From: Candidatus Omnitrophota bacterium
GTDB lineage: Bacteria > Omnitrophota > Gorgyraeia > Gygaellales > Profunditerraquicolaceae
Assembly: GCA_026387315.1 (NCBI GenBank)
Contig: JAPLLY010000007.1
Coordinates: forward strand, 1-64,000
DNA: 64,000 nt
Reading direction: 5' to 3'
A model generated the notes under the pieces. It was not told the DNA's origin and did not search any database. It saw nothing but the letters and a program-made list of their open reading frames with translations. Each line of letters starts with the position of its first letter. The stretch's first letter is position 1. The position numbers and the translations under genes were made by a program. This document shows positions 30,589 to 37,844 of the stretch, piece by piece.

Positions 30589-32088
30589 ATGAAAAGATAC
30601 GATCATATAGTGGTCGGAAGCGGGATCAGCGGTTTAACCTTAACTCTGCTTATGGCGATGAATGGCAAAAAAGCGCTGCTATTAGAGAAAGGCCCGCATA
30701 TCGGAGGCAGCCTTATCCGCTTTTATAAAAAAAATATTCCTTTTGACACAGGTTTTCATTTTACCGGAGGGTTCTCCTCCGGCGGAATACTTACTGATAT
30801 GCTGGCCGTCTTAGGCATCGGCGAACAGATTAAACCTATATTTCTTTCTGGCTCGGGCAGCGGGCTTTTTGTTTTTGAAAAAGATAACCTGGTTTATGAT
30901 ATGCCTTCCGGCACAGATAATTTTCGTTTGGGCCTGCATAAATATTTCCCCCAAGAAACCAGCGCGATTGAGGCTTATTTTTTGAAGGTTAAAAAGGTAT
31001 ACCAGTCTACGGTATCCCTGGACCTGCGCAAAATTGGGCTTTCCGCTGAAACCGTGGATGAAGATTACCTGAGCCTGCAACAGGTGCTGGATTCTTTAAC
31101 CACTAATGATCATCTTAAAGCGCTTTTATCAGCATTTTGCGTTTGTTACGGGGTTAAGCCTAAAGAAATTTCATTTGCCAATCATGCCCGGGTTGCCGGC
31201 GGCCTTTATGAGTCGGTAGCGCGTATCGAAAACGGCGGTGAGGCATTTATCCGGGCATTTAAAAATCGTTTTACCCAATCCAACATTGATATTTGCTGTA
31301 ACACTACGATCAGCGAATGCGCGGATATCAAAAATGATTGTGTGGGTAAATTTGTCTTAAACGACGGTGATAGCGTAACGGCAACCGACTGCACCTTTAC
31401 CATTCATCCCCGGGAAATTTTAAAAATACTCCCGCGCCAACACCTTAGAAAAGCGTTTCTGGAAAGGGTTTCCGCGTTTGAGACATCGCACGGATTTTTT
31501 TCTGTGTTCGGGGTAGTGGAAAACGCGGATCCTTTAACCTTCGGGCCAAGCATTGCCTCGCTATTACCCAGTACAGATTTAAATGGCTTACTTGACCCCC
31601 GACAGGAAGGGGATGGAGCATTGGCGATTATCCGCAGCGTGGAAACCCACGCTAATAAAAAAAATTGCGTGGTTAATGCCTTTGAACCGGAATTTTACTC
31701 CAATCTCAAACAGTGGGCAGATTCATCTGTAGGTAAAAGGCCGGCTGATTATGGTGAATACAAGGCTCGTAAAGTTCAAAGGATTACTCAGCGATTCTGC
31801 GCACTCTACCCGCAATACCGTAATAATTTCAAGGTGATAGATGCCGCTTCCGTATTGACCTTCAGGGACTACCTGTTTTCTCCTGAAGGCAACGCCTACG
31901 GAATAAAACAAAAAATGGGGCAATTTAATCTTTTTGGTAAATTGCCGCTGGTGAATATTTATGTTGCCGGCCAAAGCGCGGTTCTGCCGGGTATCGTAGG
32001 AGCAATGTTATCTTCATTTATTATAGCCAGAAGCCTGATTGGTAAAGAAAAGTTTAACCATTTCATTGAAGGAGAACTGTCCAATTGA
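30589..32088 (+). CDS. Phytoene-desaturase/retinol-saturase-like FAD oxidoreductase
   Basis: 499 residues. The FAD-binding motif is YDHIVVGSGISGLTLTLLMAMNGKKALLLEKGPHIGGSL. The block IPFDTGFHFTGGF is typical of the CrtI/retinol saturase family, and a C-terminal FAD segment follows near IYVAGQSAVLPGIVGAM. Members desaturate, isomerise or saturate polyene chains. In this position it probably acts on an ACP- or membrane-bound polyene. Standard APE clusters lack such an enzyme, while clusters proposed for ladderane lipids contain related ones. It overlaps the next gene by 4 bases. Confidence 0.82.
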   Translation: MKRYDHIVVGSGISGLTLTLLMAMNGKKALLLEKGPHIGGSLIRFYKKNIPFDTGFHFTGGFSSGGILTDMLAVLGIGEQIKPIFLSGSGSGLFVFEKDNLVYDMPSGTDNFRLGLHKYFPQETSAIEAYFLKVKKVYQSTVSLDLRKIGLSAETVDEDYLSLQQVLDSLTTNDHLKALLSAFCVCYGVKPKEISFANHARVAGGLYESVARIENGGEAFIRAFKNRFTQSNIDICCNTTISECADIKNDCVGKFVLNDGDSVTATDCTFTIHPREILKILPRQHLRKAFLERVSAFETSHGFFSVFGVVENADPLTFGPSIASLLPSTDLNGLLDPRQEGDGALAIIRSVETHANKKNCVVNAFEPEFYSNLKQWADSSVGKRPADYGEYKARKVQRITQRFCALYPQYRNNFKVIDAASVLTFRDYLFSPEGNAYGIKQKMGQFNLFGKLPLVNIYVAGQSAVLPGIVGAMLSSFIIARSLIGKEKFNHFIEGELSN

Positions 32089-33308
32089 AAAGAGTGGCGA
32101 TTACCGGTTTAGGGGTAATTACTCCTTTGGGCAATAGCGTGGAGGCGTTTATTGCCGGGCTCCAGCGTAAAGAAAACGCCACGGTTTATATACCCGAATG
32201 GGAAAAGTATAAAGGATTACGCTGTTTAGTAGGAGCGCCTGCCCGCCTGGAAAATGAGTTACTAATTCCCCGGCAGAACCGGCGTTCAATGGGCAGGTTA
32301 AGCATCTTTGCTGTCCAGGCAGCCCAACAAGCGCTCAAAGACGCCAATATCCCTAAAGACGCGTTATTTAACAACAGGCTGGGCTGCGTGATCGGTTCAA
32401 CCATGGGTAGCGCGGAGAGTATCGCGGAGGCATTTGAGACGATTCTTCCGGATAACGACTTGTCCAAATTAACTTCGACAAAATTCTTTCAATGTGTTTC
32501 ACATACTGCCGCCTTAAATGTGGGGCAATTCCTGGGCATAACCGGAACAGTGATGGCCACTAATGCCGCCTGCGCTTCCGCCTTGCAGGCAATTGGCGCT
32601 GGATACGAGCAGATTCGCCTGGGGCAACAGGATATTATGCTCTGCGGAGGCGCTGAAGGCCTGCATCCTACGGTAGTAGGCTCATTTGATGTACTTTTTG
32701 CTGCCTCGGTTAACTTTAATCAAACACCTAAAGAAACTCCCCGGCCGTTTGATGCCCAACGCGATGGCCTGGTCTGCGGAGAAGGCGCGGGCATTGTTGT
32801 CTTGGAAGATTATGATTTGGCCAAAAAAAGAAAAGCTAAAATTTATGCTGAGATTATCGGTTACAACAGCTTTGCTAATGGCAGCCATGTCAGCGAATCA
32901 AACCGCGAGGCAATCACCTCCTGCATAAATGAAACCTTAAAAAGAGCAAAAGTTACCCCTGGGGATATTGATTATATTAACGCTCACGCCACGGCGACTA
33001 TCCAGGGAGATAAAGAGGAGGCTAGCGCCATCCGTGGAATCTTTGGCTCAACTGTTCCGGTAAGCAGCCTTAAGGGCAATATCGGCCATACCTTGGGGGC
33101 TTCCGGGGCGATAGAATTGATTGCTTCTTTAATCATGATGGAAAAAGGGCTGATTTACCCCACTTTAAATCTAAAAACTCCGGATAAAGATTGCCAGGGA
33201 ATTAATCATGTTATGCAGCCGTTAGCTAAAAAAATAAACATTCTGCTAAAAAATTGCTTTGCCTTTGGCGGGATCAACGCGAGTTTAGTCTGTAAAAAGC
33301 CTGCCTGA
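32085..33308 (+). CDS. Beta-ketoacyl-ACP synthase (active type)
   Basis: 407 residues, FabF-type thiolase fold. The catalytic triad is present: Cys163 in TNAACASALQAIGAG, a His in YINAHATAT and a His in LKGNIGHTLGASGA. RPFDAQRDGLVCGEGAGIVVLEDY is the usual FabF block. It would elongate an ACP-bound acyl chain by decarboxylative condensation with malonyl-ACP. The first of three intact ketosynthases in the cluster, it is followed within 25 bases by an ACP gene. Confidence 0.9.
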   Translation: MKRVAITGLGVITPLGNSVEAFIAGLQRKENATVYIPEWEKYKGLRCLVGAPARLENELLIPRQNRRSMGRLSIFAVQAAQQALKDANIPKDALFNNRLGCVIGSTMGSAESIAEAFETILPDNDLSKLTSTKFFQCVSHTAALNVGQFLGITGTVMATNAACASALQAIGAGYEQIRLGQQDIMLCGGAEGLHPTVVGSFDVLFAASVNFNQTPKETPRPFDAQRDGLVCGEGAGIVVLEDYDLAKKRKAKIYAEIIGYNSFANGSHVSESNREAITSCINETLKRAKVTPGDIDYINAHATATIQGDKEEASAIRGIFGSTVPVSSLKGNIGHTLGASGAIELIASLIMMEKGLIYPTLNLKTPDKDCQGINHVMQPLAKKINILLKNCFAFGGINASLVCKKPA

Positions 33309-33332
33309 CAGCGGAAAAGAAAGGAATATGCT

Positions 33333-33593
33333 ATGATGACTGAACAAGAAGTGATTAAATTAACCAATGAAGTTTTTGTCGATTCATTTGAGATCGAAAA
33401 ATCTAAGCTGCTCCCCGCGGCCGATATTTTCAATGATTTAGGATTAGATAGCCTGGATGTCGTGGATTTGGTGGTGGCTTTGCAAAAGAAATTCGCAGTG
33501 ACCATCCGTGACGATGAGAGGGTGCGGACCATCCGCACGCTCGGGGATCTCCAGCAATTCATCTTAACCATCAAAAAGGAAATCGAAAAATAA
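33333..33593 (+). CDS. Acyl carrier protein 1
   Basis: 86 residues, four-helix ACP. Ser40 in the DLGLDSLDVVDL motif would carry 4'-phosphopantetheine. The long helix VVALQKKFAVTIRDDE follows. Start codon ATG ATG; the first is used, preceded by AAAGGAA. It is adjacent to a ketosynthase and overlaps the acyltransferase gene by one base, so it is a dedicated pathway ACP and not the general AcpP. Confidence 0.9.
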   Translation: MMTEQEVIKLTNEVFVDSFEIEKSKLLPAADIFNDLGLDSLDVVDLVVALQKKFAVTIRDDERVRTIRTLGDLQQFILTIKKEIEK

Positions 33594-34345
33594 TGCGGAT
33601 TTTAAAAATCGCATTTTTAAATTTTTTCTTTTATACGTTCTTTATTATATTCTCTCTGATTGTGTTCGTAAATTTAGGCAGTTTGATTATTCTATTGGCG
33701 CTCTTTTTGCCAAAACGCAGAATTTTCAAATTTTTGCGCCAGGCGATTAGATGGTATGGGGCGGTAATTATCCGCATTTTACCCTTTCCCTTAATCCGCT
33801 TAGATTACAAAAATTATGGCTTAAATGACCCGCCAGGGCCATATTTATTTATTTGCAATCACCGCGCGGCCAGCGACCCTTTTTTAATGGCGGTATTTCC
33901 TTATGAGATCGTGCAAGTGGTAAACATCTGGCCTTTTCGTCTGCCGGCCTTAGGAATAATTGCCAAAATTGCCGGTTACCTAAGTGTCCGAGAGATGCCC
34001 TATACGGAGTTTGCGGCTAAAACGCGTAAGCTGATTGCCGAAGGGGTTTCTATAGCGGTATTTCCGGAAGGCACGCGTTCACGCGATAAATCCGTCGGGC
34101 AATTCCATAGCGCGATTTTTCGTACGGCGTTAGAAACACACGCGGCGATTGTGCCGGTATGCATCACCGGCAATGAGAATGTGCCACCCATTGAATCAGC
34201 TTTTTTGCGGCCGGGGATAATTAAGATTCATCGGCTGCCGGCTTTAACTTGGAATGAATATGGCGCTTTTAACGCTTTTAAACTTAAAAATTATGTGCGG
34301 GATATGGTTGCTAAAGAAGTGTTGATGATGGATAAAACCAACTAA
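33593..34345 (+). CDS. PlsC-type acyltransferase
   Basis: 250 residues. An N-terminal membrane helix pair (FFFYTFFIIFSLIVFVNLGSLIILLALFL) precedes the acyltransferase block. The catalytic motif is ICNHRAASDPFLMAVF (NHx4D), with a second block SVREMPYTEF and motif III AVFPEGTRSRD. It matches 1-acylglycerol-3-phosphate acyltransferases, moving acyl chains from ACP or CoA to a lipid acceptor at the membrane. In this cluster it may attach the finished chain to a glycerol or sugar headgroup. APE clusters also carry acyltransferases. Confidence 0.85.
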   Translation: MRILKIAFLNFFFYTFFIIFSLIVFVNLGSLIILLALFLPKRRIFKFLRQAIRWYGAVIIRILPFPLIRLDYKNYGLNDPPGPYLFICNHRAASDPFLMAVFPYEIVQVVNIWPFRLPALGIIAKIAGYLSVREMPYTEFAAKTRKLIAEGVSIAVFPEGTRSRDKSVGQFHSAIFRTALETHAAIVPVCITGNENVPPIESAFLRPGIIKIHRLPALTWNEYGAFNAFKLKNYVRDMVAKEVLMMDKTN

Positions 34346-34351
34346 AATAAA

Positions 34352-34405
34352 GGGGACGGTTCTATTTTTATTAGAACCTATTTAATAAAAAATAGAACCG
34401 TCCCC
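34352..34405. repeat. GGGGACGGTTCTA inverted repeat
   Basis: GGGGACGGTTCTATTTTT pairs with AAAAATAGAACCGTCCCC around TATTAGAACCTATTTAATA. It ends 11 bases before the next start codon, the same distance as the copy ahead of the sigma factor gene. Confidence 0.85.
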
Positions 34406-34416
34406 ATGTTTTACTA

Positions 34417-35712
34417 ATGAAAAATTTACAGATTTATAAAAATTTGGAATTTTCCTCTGTTAAAAAAATTAAGGCAGTTCAAAATATACTGCTTGGCAAA
34501 CATCTTTTACATTGCCAAAAATACTCTCCTTATTACCGTAGAGTATTTAAAAAAACCGGGTTAGATGCCAGAAGATTAAACCTGGATAATTTATCCACGC
34601 TGGAGTTTACCGATAAAACAGAAATCGCCCAATACAATGATGATTTTCTAGCCGTTGATCCGGCAAAAGTAGCAGACATAGTCTTATCCAGCGGAACCTG
34701 CGGCAGGCCGACAAAAATAGCTTATAGTGAGTGGGATTTAAAACGGCTAGCTTATAATGAAGAGCGGTCTTTTGGCTCTTGCAGTTTTACTAACCAGGAT
34801 ACAGTTCTGTTAACTTGCACGCTGGACCGCTGTTTTATCGCCGGACTAGCTTATTACTCAGGCCTACGCGTATTAGGGGCCGCGGCGATCCGTAATGGCC
34901 TGAATAGCTTAGAAAGCCATTTAGAGTTGATCAAGCGGCTGCGGCCAAGCGCGATTGTCGGCGTACCAAGTTTCTTGAGAAAGTTGGGCCTTTATTTAAA
35001 CCAGAAGGGGTATAGCGCCCAAAAAAGCGGAGTAAAAAAAATAGTTTGCATTGGTGAACCCTTGCGGGACAAAAATTTAAAATTCCTAAAAGTCGGGCAA
35101 GACTTAGAAATTATCTGGAGAGCCAAAGCTTACTCTACTTATTCTACGACTGAAATCGTTTCTACTTTTTGCGAATGCGCTGCTCAGGCAGGAGGGCACC
35201 TGCATCCGGATTTAGCGGTTGTGGAAATTATTAACGAACAGGGGAGAAATTTGCCCAATGGGCAGATTGGCGAAGTAGTGGTAACTCCGCTAAGAATCCA
35301 AGCCATGCCTTTGGTGCGCTTTAGAACCGGAGATATCAGTTTCCTGATTGACGCGCCATGCTCCTGCGGGAGAAAATCGCTAAGGCTGGGGCCGATCTTA
35401 GGCAGGCAAAAACAAATGATGAAAGTGCGCGGGACAACCTTTTACCCGCAGGCAATTTATTCCTGCCTGGAAGAAATCAAAGAAATCAGCGAATACTATA
35501 TCAGCGTAACTAGCGAAGGGCAGCTTTGCGATAGTATTGAAATTTATGCGGCAGTAACGGATCCGGCTTGCACTCAAACGCAGATTCAAGAGAAATTACA
35601 GGCGCGTTTAAGGGTAACTCCTAAGGTATTTATCTGCGATGAAGAATTAGTTAAAGAACAGGTATATACCTCTGGTTCCAGAAAACCCGTGCGTTTTATT
35701 GACAGGAGATAA
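34417..35712 (+). CDS. PaaK-like adenylate-forming ligase
   Basis: 431 residues of the phenylacetate-CoA ligase/CapK group. The motifs are LSSGTCGRPTKIAYS (P-loop-like), YSTYSTTEIVS, and a C-terminal FRTGDISFLIDAPCSCGR. The C-terminal block KVRGTTFYPQAIYSCLEE is typical of the group. It would activate an aromatic or short carboxylic acid as an adenylate for transfer to CoA or an ACP. Aryl activation is a plausible way to supply the starter unit, as in APE and flexirubin pathways. The repeat upstream leaves only 11 bases, without a Shine-Dalgarno. Confidence 0.8.
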   Translation: MKNLQIYKNLEFSSVKKIKAVQNILLGKHLLHCQKYSPYYRRVFKKTGLDARRLNLDNLSTLEFTDKTEIAQYNDDFLAVDPAKVADIVLSSGTCGRPTKIAYSEWDLKRLAYNEERSFGSCSFTNQDTVLLTCTLDRCFIAGLAYYSGLRVLGAAAIRNGLNSLESHLELIKRLRPSAIVGVPSFLRKLGLYLNQKGYSAQKSGVKKIVCIGEPLRDKNLKFLKVGQDLEIIWRAKAYSTYSTTEIVSTFCECAAQAGGHLHPDLAVVEIINEQGRNLPNGQIGEVVVTPLRIQAMPLVRFRTGDISFLIDAPCSCGRKSLRLGPILGRQKQMMKVRGTTFYPQAIYSCLEEIKEISEYYISVTSEGQLCDSIEIYAAVTDPACTQTQIQEKLQARLRVTPKVFICDEELVKEQVYTSGSRKPVRFIDRR

Positions 35713-35715
35713 ACA

Positions 35716-37197
35716 GTGGCGAATTGTCAAGCAATTGTTCCTAATTTTGAATTTACCGAGGCCCAAATAAAAGAGGCGGTAAAAAATAACCGCCTGCTCT
35801 CGATGGAAATAGAGTTTTCTCTGCGCTGTAATTTCCATTGCCAGTATTGTTATATCCCCGATAAATCCAGCTTTGATAACGAATTAAGCTTTGAGGAATT
35901 GAGTGATTGCCTTTTGCAAGCTAAGGCCTTAGGGGTTAAAAAAATAATTGTCTTAGGCGGTGAACCTATGCTTTATCCGCAAGTCCTAAAAATGCTTAAA
36001 TTTATCCGCGCGGAAAACCTAGATGTGGAGATGTTTACTAATGGCTTTGGGATCACCCTAGAGATGGCCAAAGAGCTGTTGGATTTAGGAGTCCTGGTAG
36101 TTTTAAAAATGAACAGCCGCAAAGAAGATGTCCAGGATGCCCTGGCCGGTAAAAAAGGCGCCTATAAGATTATTCAGGACGCGTTTAATAATTTAAGGCG
36201 AGCGGGATTTCCCGCTAAAACCAAGCGCTTGGGAGTAAGTACAATTGTCTGCCAGCAGAATTTTGAAGAAATTATTTCCATGTGGGAATGGCTGCGCCAG
36301 CAGGAAATCCAACCTTATTTTGAAATTATCACTCCTCAAGGAAAAGGCAGGCAGAATGAATGGCTGCATGTGGATTCGCAAAAGTTAAAGGAAACTTTTT
36401 TTAAGATCGCTCAAATTGACCGCAAGAAATATGGAATTCAATGGGATCCTCAACCACCGCTAATCGGAATTAAGTGTTTGCGGCATCAATTTTCCTGCTT
36501 GCTTAACTCCCAAGGCTATATTTTACCTTGCGTGGGAATAAATATTCCGCTGGGCAATATCCGCCAGCGCAGGCTCGCGGATATCATTAAAGAAAGCGAA
36601 GTGATCCAGGATCTAAGAAATTATCAGGCCAATATCAAGGGCCCGTGCAGGCAATGCGATAAGACTGATAGCTGTTATGGCTGCCGCGGAGCAGCATATC
36701 AAATGACCGGAGACTATCTTGCCTCTGACCCTTTATGCTGGAATAATATTGAGCATCAAAGCGAGATTGTGCATCTACCGGCTGCCGTAAACAGGTTCAT
36801 ACCACAACAACCTCCCATGCAAGTTATTGATACTCTCGTGAGCATCGGTGAGCGCACGGCAAATATCAACGTGACCATCTCTAATGATATGTTGTTTGTG
36901 CGCGATGATGGCACCCTGGATGAAACTGCTTACTTAGAGCTGATTGCCCAAAGCATTGCCGCCCAGGCCGGATTTAAACAGGTAGGAGTAACCAGCCAGG
37001 CAGTGGAGGGATTCCTGTTGGGGGCAAGAAATCTGGAAATATACGCTTCGGCGCGTATCGGCGACATACTGGCCATATCCATTGAAAAATACGCGCGATT
37101 TGGAGATTTTGGAATTTTCAAAGGCAGGATTTTCAGGGGAGAAGATTTGCTTGCTCAAGGAGAAGTAAAAGTTTGGGAGGATAAAAAGAAATTATGA
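35716..37197 (+). CDS. Radical SAM/SPASM enzyme fused to an ApeP-like dehydratase
   Basis: 493 residues in two parts. The first ~340 are a radical SAM protein with the 4Fe-4S motif C38-x3-C42-x2-C45 (SLRCNFHCQYC), the GGEPMLYP segment that binds SAM, and a SPASM-type cysteine region (KCLRHQFSC, LPCVGIN, CRQCDKTDSCYGC, PLCW) for extra clusters. From about 355 to 485 follows a hotdog fold like the ApeP dehydratase of APE clusters: PPMQVIDTLVSIG, YLELIAQSIAAQAGF, EGFLLGARNLEIYASARIGDILAI, LLAQGEVKVW. The start is GTG at 35716 with AGGAG seven bases before it. The fusion suggests a radical modification coupled to beta-hydroxyacyl-ACP dehydration. Confidence 0.82.
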   Translation: MANCQAIVPNFEFTEAQIKEAVKNNRLLSMEIEFSLRCNFHCQYCYIPDKSSFDNELSFEELSDCLLQAKALGVKKIIVLGGEPMLYPQVLKMLKFIRAENLDVEMFTNGFGITLEMAKELLDLGVLVVLKMNSRKEDVQDALAGKKGAYKIIQDAFNNLRRAGFPAKTKRLGVSTIVCQQNFEEIISMWEWLRQQEIQPYFEIITPQGKGRQNEWLHVDSQKLKETFFKIAQIDRKKYGIQWDPQPPLIGIKCLRHQFSCLLNSQGYILPCVGINIPLGNIRQRRLADIIKESEVIQDLRNYQANIKGPCRQCDKTDSCYGCRGAAYQMTGDYLASDPLCWNNIEHQSEIVHLPAAVNRFIPQQPPMQVIDTLVSIGERTANINVTISNDMLFVRDDGTLDETAYLELIAQSIAAQAGFKQVGVTSQAVEGFLLGARNLEIYASARIGDILAISIEKYARFGDFGIFKGRIFRGEDLLAQGEVKVWEDKKKL

Positions 37198-37844
37198 AAA
37201 AGATAGAAACAGTTTTACTGCTGTTCTTTTTTCTAGGGACAACCTGTCTTTACGCTAGCCAGAGCGCTAAAGATTTAGATACTATTTTAAATGCTTTGCA
37301 GGAAAAAATGTCCACGGTGAAAACTATTCAAACCGATTTTATCCAGGAGAAAAATCTGGCGCTCTTTAAACAAAAACTTACCTTAAAAGGCAAAATTTTT
37401 ATTCAAAAACCGGGGATGCTTTCCTGGCGGGTTTTTACTCCTCTGCGTTATTCTTTAGTGATCAACGGCAGCCAGATCAGCCAATGGGACCAGGATACCA
37501 ATCAGGTGCAGTCTGTGTCGTTGGCCAAAAACCCCAGCTTCCAAACAGTAATCCAGCAGATGCAGAACTGGTTTTCCGGCACCTACAAAACTATGCAAGG
37601 AGATTATCAGATCAGCTTAATCAGCCAACAACCCTTAAAGTTAGAGTTTATACCTAAAGAAAAATCCGTGGCGGCCAACTTTATCCAGCGCGTAACCGTT
37701 CTTTTTCAAGACGACCAGCAATACATTAAAGAAATAAACATCCTGGAAAAAAGCCAAGATAGCACTTTACTGGAATTTATTAATGCCCGGCTTAACCAAG
37801 AGATTTCCCCTAAGGCCTGGGAGGTAAAAACTGATGTCCGCTAA
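37194..37844 (+). CDS. LolA-like periplasmic lipid carrier
   Basis: 216 residues with a signal peptide (LLLFFFLGTTCLYAS). The LolA fold is seen in the TIQTDFIQEKNLALFKQKLTLKGKIFIQKPGMLSWRVFTPLRYSLVINGSQISQWD block. LolA carries lipoproteins in the periplasm. The variant in APE-type clusters is thought to carry the polyene or its lipid anchor to the outer membrane. Placement directly before the MMPL exporter gene (overlap of 11 bases), with a lipoprotein gene next, supports the latter role. Confidence 0.85.
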   Translation: MKKIETVLLLFFFLGTTCLYASQSAKDLDTILNALQEKMSTVKTIQTDFIQEKNLALFKQKLTLKGKIFIQKPGMLSWRVFTPLRYSLVINGSQISQWDQDTNQVQSVSLAKNPSFQTVIQQMQNWFSGTYKTMQGDYQISLISQQPLKLEFIPKEKSVAANFIQRVTVLFQDDQQYIKEINILEKSQDSTLLEFINARLNQEISPKAWEVKTDVR

